A stretch of 13,371 nucleotides of DNA. It comes from DATBAK01 sp036787815. GTDB lineage: Bacteria; Actinomycetota; Acidimicrobiia; IMCC26256; PALSA-610. Positions 7,357 to 13,371 of this stretch are shown here, piece by piece (position 1 is the first letter of the stretch; every line of letters begins with the position of its first letter). Position numbers and translations under genes: made by a program. The notes under the pieces were generated by a model. It was given only the letters and a program-made list of their open reading frames with translations. It did no database searches and was not told the origin of the DNA. Location: assembly GCA_036787815.1 (NCBI GenBank), contig DAIQOP010000095.1, forward strand, positions 1 to 13,371, given 5' to 3'.

Positions 7357-8769
7357 ATGTCACAGCTTCGCGAGATCGCCGTTCCGTCCCACTCCTTCGA
7401 TCGGTTCACCCGACTGATCGGTCCCGAGCGCGTCGGCCGCTTCCGCGCCGCCGGCGCGGCACTTGCGACCGCGTTGGCCGGACGCACCATCTGGAACGTC
7501 ACCCTCGAAGAGGCCGCCACCGGGGTCGCCGAGCTCGTCCGGTCGTTGCTGCCCTACGTCGCGGAGCTCGGCATCTCGACACGCTGGCTCGTGCTCGATG
7601 CCGACTCCGTCTCGCGCCGGACGGCGGGGCACGTGCGTCAGGGCCTTCAGGGGTTCTCGCTCGACGACATCGCTCTCGAGCCGGACGACATCGCTTCGCT
7701 CGAGGCCGCGTTCGCTCCCGCGGCCAAGGAGCTCGCGACCCTCGTGCACCGAGGTGACCTCGTCCTGCTCCACGACCCCGGGCCGGCGCTGCTCGCACCG
7801 GCCGCGCTCGATACCGGCGCGGCGGTGATCTGGCGTTGTCACGCGAACGCGGGCGGGTGGAGCGAATCGGCCGAGTCGGCATGGTCGTTCCTGCGCCCCT
7901 ACGTGGAACCGGCGACCAGGTTCGTGTTCTCGCATCGCGGGTTCGCCCCCGAGTGGGTTCCCGCCGAGCGTCGGGCGATCATCCCGCCGTCGATCGACGC
8001 GTCCTCCGTCAAGAACTCGTTTCTCGGGGCGGCGACCATCACCGACCTCCTGACCGCGTCGGGCCTGCTCTGCGGATCGCCCGACGCCGTGCCCCCGTTC
8101 GTACCCCCTGATGGCGCCGCGGTGATCCGGCATCGGGCAACCTCCGTCTCGAGCGAGGGACCCCCGCCCGTGCACGCTCCCATGGTCGTACAGATCACGC
8201 GATGGGACCCGGTGAAGGACATGCCCGGCGTGCTCGCGGGTTTCGCTTCGCACGTCGGGCATCGAGAAGCTCACCTCGTCCTCGCCGGCCCGGACATTCA
8301 CTCCGACGCCGCCGGTCCTCTGGCACCTGCCGTGTTCACCCAATGCGTCGAGACTTGGGAACGCCTTCCCCACGACGTCCGGACACGGATTCACCTCGTA
8401 CAGCTACCCGGTAGCGATGTCGAGGAGAGCGCGATGCTCGTGAACGCCCTGCAGCGCCACGCTTCGGTGGTCGTGCACAAGTGTCTCGCCGGAGACTGGT
8501 CCGCGGCGATCGCCGAAGCCATGCTCAAAGCCAGACCGGTCGTCGCGAGTCGCGTCGGCGGGCTCTGCGACCAGATCCACGACGGAGAAACGGGGCTCCT
8601 CGTCGATCCCGACGATCTCCCGGCCTTCGGGGCCGCGATCGACCAACTGCTCGGCAACCACGAGCTTGCCGACCGCCTGCGTATCCGCGCGTACACCGAC
8701 GCCGTCGACCGGTTCCTGACCGATCGTCACCTGCTGCGCTGGGCGACGCTCGCCTCCGACATCGCGTGA
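7357..8769 (+). CDS. GT-B glycosyltransferase, TreT (trehalose synthase)-like, divergent
   Basis: 470 residues resembling trehalose glycosyltransferring synthase and other GT4 enzymes. TreT joins NDP-glucose and glucose reversibly to trehalose. Matching stretches are GRTIWNVTLEEAATGVAELV (TreT has a GGGVAE loop here, replaced by ATGVAE), HDPGPALL at 139-146, VIWRCHANAGGWSE, IIPPSID, and VQITRWDPVKD at 278-288, whose Arg282 and Lys287 are the usual donor-phosphate pair. In the C-terminal domain, AEAMLKARPVVASRVGGL and DGETGLLVDPDD are typical. The EX7E motif is altered: the second Glu is Glu387, but the first position is Gly379 (family REGFG reads AGDWS). About 50 extra residues lie between the two Rossmann halves. 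I saw no clear Shine-Dalgarno sequence before the ATG at 7357, so it may depend on translation from the upstream gene. It may be active on another sugar, or degenerate. Confidence 0.85.
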   Translation: MSQLREIAVPSHSFDRFTRLIGPERVGRFRAAGAALATALAGRTIWNVTLEEAATGVAELVRSLLPYVAELGISTRWLVLDADSVSRRTAGHVRQGLQGFSLDDIALEPDDIASLEAAFAPAAKELATLVHRGDLVLLHDPGPALLAPAALDTGAAVIWRCHANAGGWSESAESAWSFLRPYVEPATRFVFSHRGFAPEWVPAERRAIIPPSIDASSVKNSFLGAATITDLLTASGLLCGSPDAVPPFVPPDGAAVIRHRATSVSSEGPPPVHAPMVVQITRWDPVKDMPGVLAGFASHVGHREAHLVLAGPDIHSDAAGPLAPAVFTQCVETWERLPHDVRTRIHLVQLPGSDVEESAMLVNALQRHASVVVHKCLAGDWSAAIAEAMLKARPVVASRVGGLCDQIHDGETGLLVDPDDLPAFGAAIDQLLGNHELADRLRIRAYTDAVDRFLTDRHLLRWATLASDIA

Positions 8770-8868
8770 GGCCGACATCCTGTGAGGCGTGGCGCGAGGA
8801 ACCCTGGGCGGGAGCCACGGCTGCGACGCCGACGAACGACGCGACACCCTCTCCGCACGTACCGAGCT

Positions 8869-9702
8869 CTAGACCGTTCCCCAAGACGGGCTACCGATAC
8901 CGAAGCCCGGCACCACGATGAAGCCGTGGGTTCCGGCCCAGTTGCGCGCCGCCTGCTCGAGCGTGTTGTTCCCGCAGTTGAGGTAGAAGCGAGCCAGGCT
9001 CTCGTCACCGAGGTTCATCAGCGCGGCGACCAACGCCGGCTCGGTGCCCGCCTTGCCGATCGCGATGATGCCGTACGCGATCGCCAGCGTCTGCTTCGAC
9101 TGAAGCAGCGGGAGCAGGTGTCCGACCTGGTTCGCGTACATCTTCGCCAACACGTCGGACGCGTCTCGCGCGATCGTCGGCTTGGCGAGCGCGGCCACCA
9201 GCGCCGGCTCGGCCCTCCGGTCACCGATCCGACCGACCACTTCGAACGTCGCCGAGCGGATCGACGCATCCGGGCTGTTCATCTGCGGAAGCAGCCGGTC
9301 GAGTCCCCGTCCCGCGATCGCGACGAGGGCATCGGACATCGCCTTCGTCGTCCACTCACTCGAACTCGGATGGGCCATGCGGGTCAGGAGCACGCCGACG
9401 GCCCGCGGATCGCGGAACCGGCCGAGCGCGTGCGCAACGGGATCGGCCCAGAACAGACGGGCGGTTGCCGTTCCTCCGGCCGGCTTGCGCGACAGCACGT
9501 TGATGAGCGGCTGCACGGCGCGAGGATCACGGGCGGCCTCGAGCGCGGGCGCGACGCACGACGTCACGGCGCCGTCCGACAGCGCGGCGACCAGCCCGTC
9601 GACCGCGGCGCGGTTCTTCAGCTCGCCCAGTGCGGCCGCGGCAGAGCAGCGCTCCGCCGAGGTGCCGGTGCGGGTCGCGAGCGTGGCGACCAGCGCGCGG
9701 GT
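8869..9702 (-). CDS. HEAT-repeat protein or domain, with no usable start at its N terminus
   Basis: The open frame encodes 277 residues of alpha-helical HEAT-type repeats. Phrases recur about every 30-40 residues: AAALGELKNRAAVDGLVAAL, then APALEAARDPRAVQPLINVL, ALGRFRDPRAVGVLL, VGRIGDRRAEPALVAAL and IAIGKAGTEPALVAAL. Such solenoids bind proteins, so a scaffold role is the general expectation; no catalytic motif is present. The repeats begin right at the TGA at 9703-9705 (TRALVATLATRTG...). No ATG, GTG or TTG lies in frame between that TGA and GTG 9567, and starting at 9567 would remove the first one to two repeats. The frame is the same as that of the zinc-ribbon/TM protein upstream, so this is best read as the C-terminal part of one interrupted protein. 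It ends with TAG at 8869-8871, converging on the glycosyltransferase. Confidence 0.78.
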   Translation of the reverse strand, partial: TRALVATLATRTGTSAERCSAAAALGELKNRAAVDGLVAALSDGAVTSCVAPALEAARDPRAVQPLINVLSRKPAGGTATARLFWADPVAHALGRFRDPRAVGVLLTRMAHPSSSEWTTKAMSDALVAIAGRGLDRLLPQMNSPDASIRSATFEVVGRIGDRRAEPALVAALAKPTIARDASDVLAKMYANQVGHLLPLLQSKQTLAIAYGIIAIGKAGTEPALVAALMNLGDESLARFYLNCGNNTLEQAARNWAGTHGFIVVPGFGIGSPSWGTV

Positions 9703-10026
9703 TCAAGTTGCCGGACTCCCCGTGCCGCCGGGTGTCGTGCTCTTCTTGTTCGACGTCAAGCCTCCGATGGCGATCCCGACGAGCAGCAGCGCGGCGACGC
9801 ACCCGACGATCCATCGCCACGCGCGCGACTTCGACGGCGGCGTCGCACGAGCCACGGGACCGGGTGGCACCCATGTCGGCGGCGCGACGGGCGCAACGGG
9901 CTCGACGTTCACGGGAGACTCGGCGCCGCAGTACGGACAGAAGTGATCCGCCACGGCAATCTCGCGGCCGCAGCCCGCGCAGAACTTGTGGGTTCCGGGT
10001 GGCGCAGGAACGTTGATCACGCTCAT
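9703..10026 (-). CDS. Zinc-ribbon protein with one membrane helix (N-terminal part of a zinc-ribbon/TM/HEAT protein)
   Basis: 107 residues up to a TGA. An N-terminal zinc ribbon is formed by Cys16, Cys19, Cys30 and Cys33 (KFCAGCG and HFCPYCG). A proline/valine-rich linker at about 38-65 follows, then a single membrane helix at about 72-90 (WIVGCVAALLLVGIAIGGL) and a polar Gly/Ser/Thr tail. The ribbon should be cytoplasmic and whatever follows the helix exported. The ATG at 10026 has a strong AGGAGG 6 bases upstream; an extension to 10080 would run into the upstream gene and lacks such a site. The upstream gene ends 14 bases before. The tail runs directly, in the same frame, into HEAT repeats beyond the TGA, so the true product may be about 385 residues. 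As it stands, it is a complete short membrane protein of unknown role. Confidence 0.82.
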   Translation of the reverse strand: MSVINVPAPPGTHKFCAGCGREIAVADHFCPYCGAESPVNVEPVAPVAPPTWVPPGPVARATPPSKSRAWRWIVGCVAALLLVGIAIGGLTSNKKSTTPGGTGSPAT

Positions 10027-10040
10027 CGGGCCTCCTCGAT

Positions 10041-10989
10041 CTAGGGGCAGTCCTCCAACCGGGTCAGTGCGTGTCCGCACCCCGGGCAGAAATGGTCGCC
10101 GAGATCACGCTGATGGCCACAGTTGGGGCAGAAGCGCGCGTGCGGCGTCGACCTCGTCTCGACCGCGACCGCCCCTCGCGCCGGCCCGGCCTCGGTCGGG
10201 AGCGAGGCACTCGACGCGAGCCGGGCGTTCGGCGCCGGGGGTCGCCAGACCGGCTGCGGCGGCACCGGAGGCGCCGGAGGCGCGGCCGGCGGAATCGCGG
10301 GCGCGCGCACCGGAGCGATCGCGACCGGCCAGATGTTGCCGTTCTCGTCGACCGCGTACGACGGTGCATTCGGCGACGGCCAGAGCATGCCGAACGCGAT
10401 CGCGCCGAGCACGCCGACGAAGAACGCGACGAACATGCCGACACCCGGCTGGTGCGGTCCGGCGATCAGATGCGCGGCGCCCGTCGTCATGAGCGCAAGC
10501 ATCGCGGTGACACCGAAACCGATCTTCATCTTCACGCGGTACGGATTCTGGAGGCCCGCGAATCCCTGCCGGCGACACTGGCTGCGGAAGTTCGCGCGGG
10601 CCTGACGGTTCAGGCGGCCGGCCTCACCCAACTTGTTCCCGATCCGCATCTTGGGCACGACGGCGATGCGTGACGACGCGAAGATCGCGACGATGATCAC
10701 GATCCAGACGCCCAGCGGTGGGTACGCGGCGCGTACCGCCACGGGCACCCCGGGCCCGGATCGTTCGAACGCCCACGCCGCGAAGCGCAGGGTCCCCGCC
10801 GACGGTGGCGTGGCCGGACGATTGAGCGCGCCGTTCAACCAGATGGAGGCCACCACGTAGAAGGTCAGCGCGGGGCCGAGGAGCAGGCCGACGAGCCGCA
10901 CACCCGAAGACCTGCCGGGGCAATGCCGCCACCCCCTGCCGCACGGTCGGGCTGCGTCCCACGGGCCGCCAATCGGGTTCCCGGGCCAT
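10041..10989 (-). CDS. Four-helix membrane protein with C-terminal zinc ribbon, with an apparent one-base frame break
   Basis: The main frame (TAG at 10041-10043) encodes, in order: hydrophobic helices LVGLLLGPALTFYVVASIWL, LGVWIVIIVAIFASS, IGFGVTAMLALMTTGAAHLI and VGMFVAFFVGVLGAIAFGML; a proline/alanine-rich linker (IPPAAPPAPPVPPQP); and a zinc ribbon ARFCPNCG...DHFCPGCG close to the C terminus. Going upstream, this frame turns into unlikely sequence before helix 1. The adjacent frame holds ATG 10989 with GGGAGGTG about 5 bases upstream and reads MAREPDWRPVGRSPTVRQGV, AALPRQVF, after which skipping one G of GGG at 10903-10905 enters the main frame as GVRLVGLLLG. The composite is about 315 residues. 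The alternative is a start inside the main frame, for example GTG at 10901, giving about 287 residues; an ATG-like extension to 11144 looks non-coding. Fourteen bases separate it from the next zinc-ribbon gene, so they form an operon. Function is unknown. Confidence 0.75.
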
Positions 10990-11165
10990 GAGCCACCTCC
11001 CGATCCTCCGACGTCCCACGATCCTCGCTCCCGACTCGCCGCGAAAGGGTCGAACGACCCAATCCACGAACGCACGATGCGACTCGCGCGCTTCACGGGC
11101 CACACGGGTTGGTCATTCTCCGGCGAAGCGGGACTTTCTCCCATGGCCCGGCACGCCCGCGCGGC

Positions 11166-12041
11166 TCACGCCATACAACCCTCGTCGCCGGCGACGAGCG
11201 GCCTGAACGCCAGCCACAGGGTGTGGCCGCCGACCAGCCAGGGTGTGTTCTCGTTCGCTTGCGCCAACGACCCGAGCAGCGGCGCGAGCTCCGCACCCTT
11301 CACGACGATGCACCCGAGCCCGCCGGCCGCGATGGCGCGAGGGCGCGTCGCGATCGGCCACGGTCGGGGCGACTGCGCCGGTGGCGGGATCGCGCCGGTG
11401 AGCGTGAACACCGCGACGCCGCGCGGCGAGAAGACCCGATCGCCGCGCGGGAGCGACTGCAATTCGTCCACGAACGACTGCAACGCACGCCGAGCGGTTC
11501 GTTGCGATGCCGTGAGGCCGGTCACCGGCAGGTCGTTCCGCAGCGCGTACGCCGACTGCACCGACATCGCGTGGGTGCCGTCGCCGATGCGCACGACGGT
11601 GGTTCCGAGGTCGGTGACCGCGGGACGCCCGAAGTCGAGTGGCCTTCCGAGCAGGCCGAGTCGGCGGGCGTCGGCGAGCAGCCGCGCGACCTGGGCCGGC
11701 GAGATGTGTCCTTGTTGCAGCGGTGCGATCGCCGGGCCCGGATAGATCGCGGGCACCGCCGCAGGAGTGATGACCGATCCGTCGCCGAGCACGGTCACGC
11801 TCGGCATCTGTCGCGCCCGCACGTTCGGGGCGATGAAACCGTCGCGCTCGACGACCTGGGCGATGACGGCACCGGGAGGGAACGCCACCGGTGCCGTCGT
11901 CGACGGCGGCCCGCCGGTCGACTTCGACGCCGATCCGCACGCAGCCGAACCGACCGCAACGAGGATGACCACCGCAGCGCGGGCCCGGCTCCGGCGAGTA
12001 CCGGGGCGGGCGGTGCGTGAACCTTCGAGACGGTCCGCCAT
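11166..12041 (-). CDS. Predicted lipoprotein of unknown function
   Basis: 291 residues. The N terminus has an arginine-rich region (RPGTRRSRARA), a hydrophobic stretch AAVVILVAVGSAAC and a lipobox (SAAC) with Cys35, followed by a Gly/Ser/Thr/Pro linker. It is therefore likely exported and lipid-anchored on the outer face of the membrane. The mature domain contains HISPAQVARLLADARRLGLL, VTDLGTTVVRIGDG, a helix around ASQRTARRALQSFVDELQ, and two cysteines at about 244 and 289 that could form a disulfide. I do not recognise a named domain. The ATG at 12041 has AGGAG 7 bases upstream; a GTG lies directly before it. The untranslated leader is a threefold 17-bp repeat. About 176 bases separate its stop from the zinc-ribbon membrane-protein gene, so joint transcription with that cluster is possible but not shown. 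Confidence 0.82.
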   Translation of the reverse strand: MADRLEGSRTARPGTRRSRARAAVVILVAVGSAACGSASKSTGGPPSTTAPVAFPPGAVIAQVVERDGFIAPNVRARQMPSVTVLGDGSVITPAAVPAIYPGPAIAPLQQGHISPAQVARLLADARRLGLLGRPLDFGRPAVTDLGTTVVRIGDGTHAMSVQSAYALRNDLPVTGLTASQRTARRALQSFVDELQSLPRGDRVFSPRGVAVFTLTGAIPPPAQSPRPWPIATRPRAIAAGGLGCIVVKGAELAPLLGSLAQANENTPWLVGGHTLWLAFRPLVAGDEGCMA

Positions 12042-12091
12042 CACATTGCTCCTGTCGTCACGTCGCTCCGGTCGTCACATTGCCCCTGTCG
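12041..12091 (-). repeat. Three tandem 17-bp units carrying Shine-Dalgarno-like motifs, just before the lipoprotein start
   Basis: Read on the minus strand, the copies are CGACAGGGGCAATGTGA (12091-12075), CGACCGGAGCGACGTGA (12074-12058) and CGACAGGAGCAATGTGA (12057-12041). Copies 1 and 3 differ at one base; copy 2 differs from copy 3 at four. Each has a purine-rich ribosome-site-like core, and copies 1 and 3 contain ATG directly followed by TGA. The final A of the third copy is the A of the lipoprotein ATG, so the last TGA overlaps the start codon as TGATG. Confidence 0.85.
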
Positions 12092-12250
12092 TCGTTCCGC
12101 AGTCGTTTGACGGATGCCGGGCGGCTCCCAGTTCCCGCCGAGCCCATCCGCTCCAACCGAGCTCGGCTCTCATCAAAGAGGGGCCATTCGACCCTTGCTG
12201 CGGTGCGCTCCCCGGGGCATCGTGAACAGATTGCCGACGGAGGTGCTGCG

Positions 12251-12655
12251 ATGGTTGACGACGCGGGCGAGGGAATGATCCTGCTCGATGTTTCGTCGGG
12301 CGGGAACGGGTTCGACCGGGAGCTGCTCGAACGGTTCGGTCACGCCGTGAAGGTGTGCCACGGGCCGGATCATGCAACCTTGTGCCCGCTGCTCGCGGGC
12401 AAGGGTTGCGCCGATTTCGAGCAGGCGCACGGCGTGCTGTTCGAGCTCGATCTCGACCGACCGCAGCACCGAGCCATCCTGCGCCGCTATCGCGAGCTCG
12501 CGCGCCCCGACGTGCCGATCCGCGCGATCGTCACGACGGAGCAGGCGACGCGCTACGCCGACGAGCTCCGCGACATCGAGGTCCTCACGCACGATCCGAG
12601 CGTCGCCGATCTCGATGGATTCGCCTCGCAGGTGGAGGCCGTGGACCGCGCGTGA
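12251..12655 (+). CDS. Small three-cysteine protein of unknown function
   Basis: 134 residues from the ATG at 12251, which is preceded by GGAGGT 7 bases upstream; the frame is open further back, but that extension (to 12017) lies over the divergent promoter region and looks non-coding. After an acidic N terminus there is a beta/alpha pattern: MILLDVSSGG, then VKVCHGPDHATLCPLLAGKG with Cys36, Cys45 and Cys53, then GVLFELDLDRPQHRAILRRY, PIRAIVTTEQA and IEVLTHDPSVADL. The order of strands and helices resembles a compact Rossmann-like or receiver-like fold, but the phosphoacceptor Asp arrangement of a response regulator is not evident. The cysteines plus His37 and His41 could bind a metal or act in redox sensing, which is inference. 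It is divergent from the lipoprotein gene (209 bp) and converges on the RDD gene with a 10-bp gap. No membrane segment or signal peptide is present. Confidence 0.8.
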   Translation: MVDDAGEGMILLDVSSGGNGFDRELLERFGHAVKVCHGPDHATLCPLLAGKGCADFEQAHGVLFELDLDRPQHRAILRRYRELARPDVPIRAIVTTEQATRYADELRDIEVLTHDPSVADLDGFASQVEAVDRA

Positions 12656-12665
12656 GCGGCGCGGC

Positions 12666-13175
12666 TCAGGTGGTCGTGTAGAGATCGACCGCGTTGAACG
12701 GCTGCTTGGGCACCGTGATCACGAGCGTGCCGATGATCTTGTCGGCGAGGGTCTGGCGCTTGGCGTCCCACAACGGGAACAGCCAGCCGATGTAGCAGAT
12801 GATGCTGTCGGCGACGTGGGCGATCGCCCGCACGATCGACATGCCACCGCCGATCGGCTGCCCGGTCTCTTCCTTCACGACCTTGAGACCGATGACCTTC
12901 TTGCCGATCGTCTGGCCGGTATTGCCCTGCTTGAGCAGTTGCACGATCCAGTAGGCGGCCGCGCCGAGATAGGCGACGAGCGAGACCAACACACCCAGGG
13001 CCGAGGACACGGCACCGAAGATCAGGCTCAGGATCACACCGGCGATCACGATCACGACGGCGAATGCCGCGTCGACGAGATACCCGAGTGCCCGCGTCCC
13101 CCAATCGGCGAGCTGGGCCGTGGGCGGACCGGGAGGCGGCGGGAATTGGCCGGGAGGCGGTGGCAGATCGCTCAT
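12666..13175 (-). CDS. RDD-family membrane protein
   Basis: 169 residues. It has a short proline-rich N terminus (LPPPPGQFPPPPGPP) and then the RDD domain. Helix 1 carries the family arginine and aspartate (TRALGYLVDAAFAVVIVIAG), helix 2 is VSSALGVLVSLVAYLGAAAYW, and the conserved loop GQTIGKKVIGLKVV comes next, with R and D residues again in IVRAIAHVADSIICYIGW and a closing WDAKRQTLADKIIGTLVI. This is the standard order for RDD proteins, which are small membrane proteins of mostly unknown function, some linked to ion or stress tolerance. The ATG at 13175 has GAGGGG about 9 bases upstream. It appears monocistronic in the window and converges on the small three-cysteine gene. Confidence 0.92.
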   Translation of the reverse strand: MSDLPPPPGQFPPPPGPPTAQLADWGTRALGYLVDAAFAVVIVIAGVILSLIFGAVSSALGVLVSLVAYLGAAAYWIVQLLKQGNTGQTIGKKVIGLKVVKEETGQPIGGGMSIVRAIAHVADSIICYIGWLFPLWDAKRQTLADKIIGTLVITVPKQPFNAVDLYTTT

Positions 13176-13371
13176 GAAGTTTCCCCTCGAACAACGTGTC
13201 GGCTCTACAACCTTTCCCGCGGGACGCTACAGCGCTCGACCGCGACAAAGGTGCATGTGCCCTGAAATGGGCAACTCGGAATTGCCCGGGTGCGCGGGGC
13301 GCGCAATGTCAGGTGTGCGCGCTCACGATGAGCGCGGCGGCACTCAATCGCAACTCACCGTGATCGAGGCG
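13176..13371. other. Upstream region of the RDD gene and window end, with no supported gene
   Basis: 196 bases hold the RDD ribosome binding site and presumably its promoter. A short inverted repeat, GGGCAA and TTGCCC with a 7-base loop, lies at 13269-13287; no T-run follows on either strand, so I do not call it a terminator. The last 66 bases contain an ATG (13306) open to the edge on the plus strand, without a ribosome binding site, and on the minus strand a short frame ending at a TGA. Neither is enough to call a partial gene. Confidence 0.4.

Noticed and set aside
9527..9706. TTG overlapping the TGA (TTGA) as a start for the HEAT gene
   Set aside because: That TTG opens a different frame that yields arginine-rich sequence, not the HEAT repeats.
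9500..9710. Selenocysteine insertion at the TGA (9703-9705)
   Set aside because: The site is a linker before HEAT repeats, not a redox motif, and I see no clear bacterial SECIS-type hairpin just downstream.
8782..10044. Plus-strand open frame of 420 codons over the HEAT and zinc-ribbon region
   Set aside because: Antisense to HEAT repeats and a zinc ribbon, and rich in Arg/Gly/His without motifs.
13269..13287. Inverted repeat GGGCAA/TTGCCC as a rho-independent terminator
   Set aside because: Only a 6-bp stem and no T-run after it on either strand.
13306..13371. Plus-strand partial gene starting at ATG 13306
   Set aside because: Only 22 codons, no ribosome binding site, and minus-strand frames over the same bases are equally plausible.

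Overview
The window is GC-rich, tightly packed bacterial DNA with strong third-position GC bias and frequent AGGAGG-type ribosome binding sites. The gene set points to a high-GC actinobacterium: a WS/DGAT acyltransferase, a DUF3068 (PorA-family) protein, a FadD15-like acyl-CoA synthetase, a TreT-like glycosyltransferase, and a secreted protein with GYWLV/GGVFxFGDARF repeats. Those repeats are common in Acidimicrobiia, so that class is my best guess. This is inference from protein families; there is no rRNA or marker gene to confirm it. I saw no tRNA, rRNA, CRISPR array, insertion sequence or phage gene.

Layout. (1) Positions 2-1348 (+): 3' part of a beta-propeller-like protein with C-terminal repeats, cut by the window edge. 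(2) 1468-2946 (+): WS/DGAT acyltransferase. (3) Converging on it from the minus strand is a two-gene unit, DUF3068/PorA-family (5232-3994) followed by a BON-DUF2267 protein (3954-3100). The second gene has a proline-rich reading frame just past its stop. (4) Divergent from the PorA-family gene across 272 bp, 5505-7340 (+) encodes a long-chain acyl-CoA synthetase, followed 16 bp later by a TreT-like glycosyltransferase (7357-8769). (5) Converging from the minus strand is a cluster read from 12041 down to 8869: a lipoprotein, a four-helix membrane protein with a C-terminal zinc ribbon, a zinc-ribbon/single-helix protein, and a HEAT-repeat stretch. (6) 12251-12655 (+): a small three-cysteine protein of unknown function. 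(7) 13175-12666 (-): an RDD-family membrane protein.

How the genes may work together. Acyl-CoA synthetase and WS/DGAT are two steps of storage-lipid synthesis (activation, then transfer to alcohol or diacylglycerol). The PorA-family and BON-DUF2267 proteins look like envelope proteins, and a trehalose-type glycosyltransferase would fit envelope or compatible-solute metabolism. The left half could therefore be read as a lipid/envelope neighbourhood, but only FadD-glycosyltransferase and PorA-BON have spacing that suggests operons. The zinc-ribbon/HEAT cluster on the right is the least explained part.

The most notable signal is three reading-frame irregularities in minus-strand genes: an in-frame TGA joining a zinc-ribbon/TM protein to HEAT repeats (9703), a one-base frame break in the neighbouring zinc-ribbon gene (about 10903-10905), and a proline-rich tail out of frame behind the BON-DUF2267 gene (about 3100). 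They may be sequencing or assembly errors, real gene decay, or recoding; the sequence alone does not decide. A 17-bp unit repeated three times, each copy carrying a Shine-Dalgarno-like motif, lies directly before the lipoprotein start. No gene-free stretch exceeds 300 bases.
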